Shown: positions 5,543-7,631 of the stretch, piece after piece
How positions within the stretch are numbered: position 1 is the stretch's first letter
How the letters are laid out: each line of letters starts with the position of its first letter
Assembly: GCA_937890245.1 (NCBI GenBank)
Contig: CALACF010000077.1
Coordinates: 1 to 7,631, forward strand
DNA: 7,631 nucleotides
Direction of reading: 5' to 3'
From: an uncultured Flavobacteriales bacterium
GTDB taxonomy: Bacteria; Bacteroidota; Bacteroidia; Flavobacteriales_D; Sanyastnellaceae
Translations under genes and position numbers: made by a program
Notes under the pieces: generated by a model
What the model saw: the letters and a program-made list of their open reading frames with translations, nothing else
Database searches by the model: none
Told to the model about the DNA's origin: nothing

Positions 5543-6979
5543 TCAGTGTTGCATAGCCGTTTCGGCCAATGGTTCTTCGGTGGCCATTTCAGCAGCCTCT
5601 TCAGCAGCCTCTTCAGCAGCCTCTTCAGCAGGCACAAAAGTCTCCTGCGCAGCCAACCAGGCTTCGTAGTTTGCTTCCGACTCGACGACAATGTCCATCT
5701 TCATATTGAAGTGTGCCGCACCGCAAACCTTGTTGCAGAGCAGGATGTAGTTGAACGCCGGGTCGCCCAAAATTGTGCGCATGCTATCCGTGGTGATAAT
5801 CGGCGTCATTTTAAAACGCGTTGGAACCCCAGGTACGGAGTTCATCTGGGAACGGAAATGAGGCATGTACGCAGAGTGAATCACGTCGCGGCTGCGGAAG
5901 ACAAACTCGACTTCGCGTCCGACGGGCAAGTGGAATTCGCCCTTGACAATCTTGTCGTCCTTTCCAGCATCCCAAGCGTCAACCCCACTCTCAAGCTCAA
6001 AGCCCTTGACGTCTAAGACACGTTGGCGGTGGCGCTTCAGGCGGTGCAATTTCGCGCGCTGTGTTTCAATTTTTGCCTCAGTCCAAATGAGCAAGCCGTC
6101 CCCACCGTGGGCAATCAATTCGTCGATCTCAGCGATGCGGTGCTCGGCAATGCTCTTCCAAGCGTCTTCACCGTGGCCGTGATCGTCATGGGACCCGTGA
6201 TCGTCATGCGCGGCGTGGTCGTCATGACCGTGACCATGGTCGTCCGTTGCGATGGTCGCTACGAGGGTCGCGCGTTCCGCCTGCAACAAGCCAAGCTCCA
6301 GGCCCAAGTTGGTTTCAATTTTTCCAATCTTCTCCTCCAACGTATTCAACACTTCAGCGCTCGCTTCGCGTGTGATGACCCCGAGTGGATTGCTGGATGT
6401 GATCAAGTTGAAGTTGCCTTGGCCAAACTCTCCATCCGCACCTGGATATCTAGCTGACCAGTCAAACTGCTTTGAATACATCTCAATCCGAAGTGCATCG
6501 TCCGAGGCCGGGCCAGTAATAGCCGTCCAAGTTTTGAGGCCGTATATGATGATCACCGCCAGAACAATCGATGGAATCACCGTCCAAATCAGTTCCAAAC
6601 GGTTGTCATGGGCAAAGAACGTGGCCTTGCGCGCCGGGTCGTATGCGTACTTCCATGAGAAGAAGAAGAGCAGCGCATTGACAACGACAAACACGAAGGT
6701 GATGATCCACCAGTTGAAGTTCATCAACCAATCCACCTCTACGCCGTGCGCAGAAGCCGATTCGGGAAGCATATTTCCATAGCTGGTGTACAGAAAGATC
6801 GTCGCGCCCATCAAGACAGCGAAGAAAACCATGAACAGGGCGCCGATCAAGCGGCTGTCTGCCTTGGAGATGTCCTCTTCACGGCGGCCCGAAAGGCTGG
6901 CGGAAAGATCTGAGACTTTGGCCAATTGCGCGATGGCAACGATGCCAAAGATTACGACCAGTAGGATGAGAAAGTTCAT
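5543..6979 (-). CDS. coxB: Cytochrome c oxidase subunit II with a His-rich coiled-coil insertion
   Basis: Subunit II takes electrons from cytochrome c through its binuclear CuA centre and passes them to CoxA. The 478-residue protein is clearly longer than usual (roughly 330-400 in related bacteria). It begins with an extra N-terminal helix (2-20), then helices near 43-66, 91-110 and 131-150, the Bacteroidota arrangement. The cupredoxin domain has EMYSKQFDWSARYPG (166-180), FHLPVG (349-354) and RSRDVIHSAYMPHFRSQMN (362-380). CuA ligands are H368, C415, C419, H423 and M426 in CNKVCGAAHFNM. Lys417 sits where many CoxB proteins have a Glu that contributes a backbone ligand. Between residues 203 and 340 is a long helical, probably coiled-coil insertion, with nine His and eight Asp in 246-270. 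The C-terminus is an AEEA-repeat tail. The start ATG at 6979 lies 19 bp after the actF stop; no lipoprotein signal is evident. Confidence 0.96.
   Translation of the reverse strand: MNFLILLVVIFGIVAIAQLAKVSDLSASLSGRREEDISKADSRLIGALFMVFFAVLMGATIFLYTSYGNMLPESASAHGVEVDWLMNFNWWIITFVFVVVNALLFFFSWKYAYDPARKATFFAHDNRLELIWTVIPSIVLAVIIIYGLKTWTAITGPASDDALRIEMYSKQFDWSARYPGADGEFGQGNFNLITSSNPLGVITREASAEVLNTLEEKIGKIETNLGLELGLLQAERATLVATIATDDHGHGHDDHAAHDDHGSHDDHGHGEDAWKSIAEHRIAEIDELIAHGGDGLLIWTEAKIETQRAKLHRLKRHRQRVLDVKGFELESGVDAWDAGKDDKIVKGEFHLPVGREVEFVFRSRDVIHSAYMPHFRSQMNSVPGVPTRFKMTPIITTDSMRTILGDPAFNYILLCNKVCGAAHFNMKMDIVVESEANYEAWLAAQETFVPAEEAAEEAAEEAAEMATEEPLAETAMQH
5590..5631 (-). repeat. 12-bp tandem repeat, 3.5 copies, at the 3' end of coxB
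   Basis: On the plus strand the unit CAGCAGCCTCTT runs three times without error (5590-5601, 5602-5613, 5614-5625), followed by a half copy. On the coding strand each unit encodes Glu-Glu-Ala-Ala, giving the acidic C-terminal tail of CoxB at residues 450-464. The unit is a multiple of three, so copy changes keep the frame. Confidence 0.9.
6170..6244 (-). repeat. Degenerate repeat encoding the His/Asp-rich loop of CoxB
   Basis: Residues 246-270 of CoxB consist of four DDHxxH-like units beginning at 246, 253, 259 and 265, with similar DNA (repeated forms of GTGATCGTCATG and GTGGTCGTCATG on the plus strand). The units are six or seven codons long and diverged, suggesting internal duplication followed by drift. 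Confidence 0.7.
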
Positions 6980-6998
6980 GCTGTGGATATTGGCTCAA

Positions 6999-7631
6999 TC
7001 AGATGTGCAACGCCTTGGATTCCTCCAAGAACGGATGGTTGACGGGGATCATCGGTGCCTTGGAAAAAGCCCGAAGCACCACGTGAATGAACAACCCTAA
7101 GAAGCCCAGGAATGTGCCCACCTCTAAGAATCCGAATTCGGCATGCTCGTGGAGCGTCCCAGGCACCACCAGGAGGTATACATCCAAGTAATGGCCGAAG
7201 AAAATCAAGATGCTCACCGGAATGATGAAGTACGGGTTGCGCTTTGCATCGCGCGAAAGCAGCACGTAAAAAGGCACGGCGAAGTTCATCAAGAACATGG
7301 CTGCGAATGGCACCTTGTACTGGGTGAACATGCGGGCGATGTAGTAGGTCACCTCCTCTGGGATGTTCGAGTACCAGATCAACATGAACTGAGAGAAGAA
7401 CAAGTAACTCCAGAGCATTGAACCGGCAAACACCCATTTGCCCATGTCGTGCATATGGCTATCAGTGAGCTGAGGGAACGAGCCGCGAGCACGCAGCCAG
7501 GTCAAACAGACCGTCGCAAAAATGAGCATACTCACCCACATTCCGCTGAACACATACCAGCCAAATAGGGTCGAAAACCAGTGCACATCAATTGACATAA
7601 TCCAGTCCCAGGACATGGTCGAGCTGAAGAC
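6999..7631 (-). CDS. actF: Alternative complex III quinol:cytochrome c oxidoreductase membrane subunit ActF, C-terminal half, cut by right window edge
   Basis: The frame is open to the window edge and stops at TGA 6999-7001, giving 210 visible residues. The first visible residues, VFSSTMSWDWIMSIDVHWFSTLFGWYVF, match the middle of ActF, so the ATG at 7616 is probably an internal methionine; the full protein is usually near 400 residues or more. Five membrane helices can be seen at about 22-46, 65-87, 106-125, 134-157 and 168-189 of the fragment. ActF is related to the NrfD/PsrC-like membrane subunit ActC and sits in the membrane arm of ACIII, which oxidises quinol and reduces cytochrome c in place of the bc1 complex. 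Helix features include QFMLIWYSNIPEE and FFGHYLDVYLLVVP. Its stop is 19 bp before coxB, consistent with one act-cox operon whose promoter lies to the right of the window. Confidence 0.9.
   Translation of the reverse strand, partial: VFSSTMSWDWIMSIDVHWFSTLFGWYVFSGMWVSMLIFATVCLTWLRARGSFPQLTDSHMHDMGKWVFAGSMLWSYLFFSQFMLIWYSNIPEEVTYYIARMFTQYKVPFAAMFLMNFAVPFYVLLSRDAKRNPYFIIPVSILIFFGHYLDVYLLVVPGTLHEHAEFGFLEVGTFLGFLGLFIHVVLRAFSKAPMIPVNHPFLEESKALHI

Noticed and set aside
5341..5691. Minus-strand frame encoding repeated LLKR units resembling an amphipathic peptide
   Set aside because: The repeats are the 12-bp coxB repeat read in another frame; the frame overlaps coxB and coxA and has no independent support.

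Overview
The window reads as chromosomal DNA of a member of the Bacteroidota, probably a fairly GC-rich Flavobacteriales relative. This rests on the protein flavour, not on a search. The evidence is an ActF-type subunit of alternative complex III running straight into coxB and coxA, a four-helix Bacteroidota-style CoxB with a CNKVCGAAH copper motif, a short QueG, a CFFCGGAGPES protein, and a TAnnTTTG promoter element. No mobile element, CRISPR array, tRNA or rRNA gene was seen. The content is core respiration, DNA repair and tRNA modification.

Right half (about 3.7-7.6 kb, minus strand): a tightly packed respiratory block, actF (cut by the right edge), then coxB, then coxA, with gaps of only 19 and 23 bp. 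ActF belongs to the quinol:cytochrome c oxidoreductase ACIII. CoxB and CoxA are the copper and haem subunits of an A1-type haem-copper oxidase. Together they would pass electrons from quinol to oxygen, perhaps as an ACIII-oxidase supercomplex. CoxB carries a large coiled-coil insertion with a histidine/aspartate-rich loop and a repeat-encoded acidic tail. Two hairpins follow coxA; the second looks like a terminator.

Middle (about 1.67-3.69 kb, minus strand): ruvB (Holliday-junction helicase motor) followed one base later by queG (epoxyqueuosine reductase), a translationally coupled pair.

Left part: a 71-residue helical protein on the plus strand (1427-1642) converges on queG and diverges from trhO (tRNA U34 hydroxylation, 1291-212). 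A well-formed plus-strand intrinsic terminator for the small gene appears to lie inside the 3' part of queG. The 135-bp divergent spacer holds a TAATTTTG promoter element so close to the trhO ATG that the transcript may be leaderless. At the left edge, the end of a CFFCGGAGPES (DUF3299-like) protein converges on trhO with a 7-bp gap.

I do not see an undescribed multi-gene system here. The most interesting points are the CoxB metal-binding-like insertion, the terminator embedded in queG, and the trhO start region.
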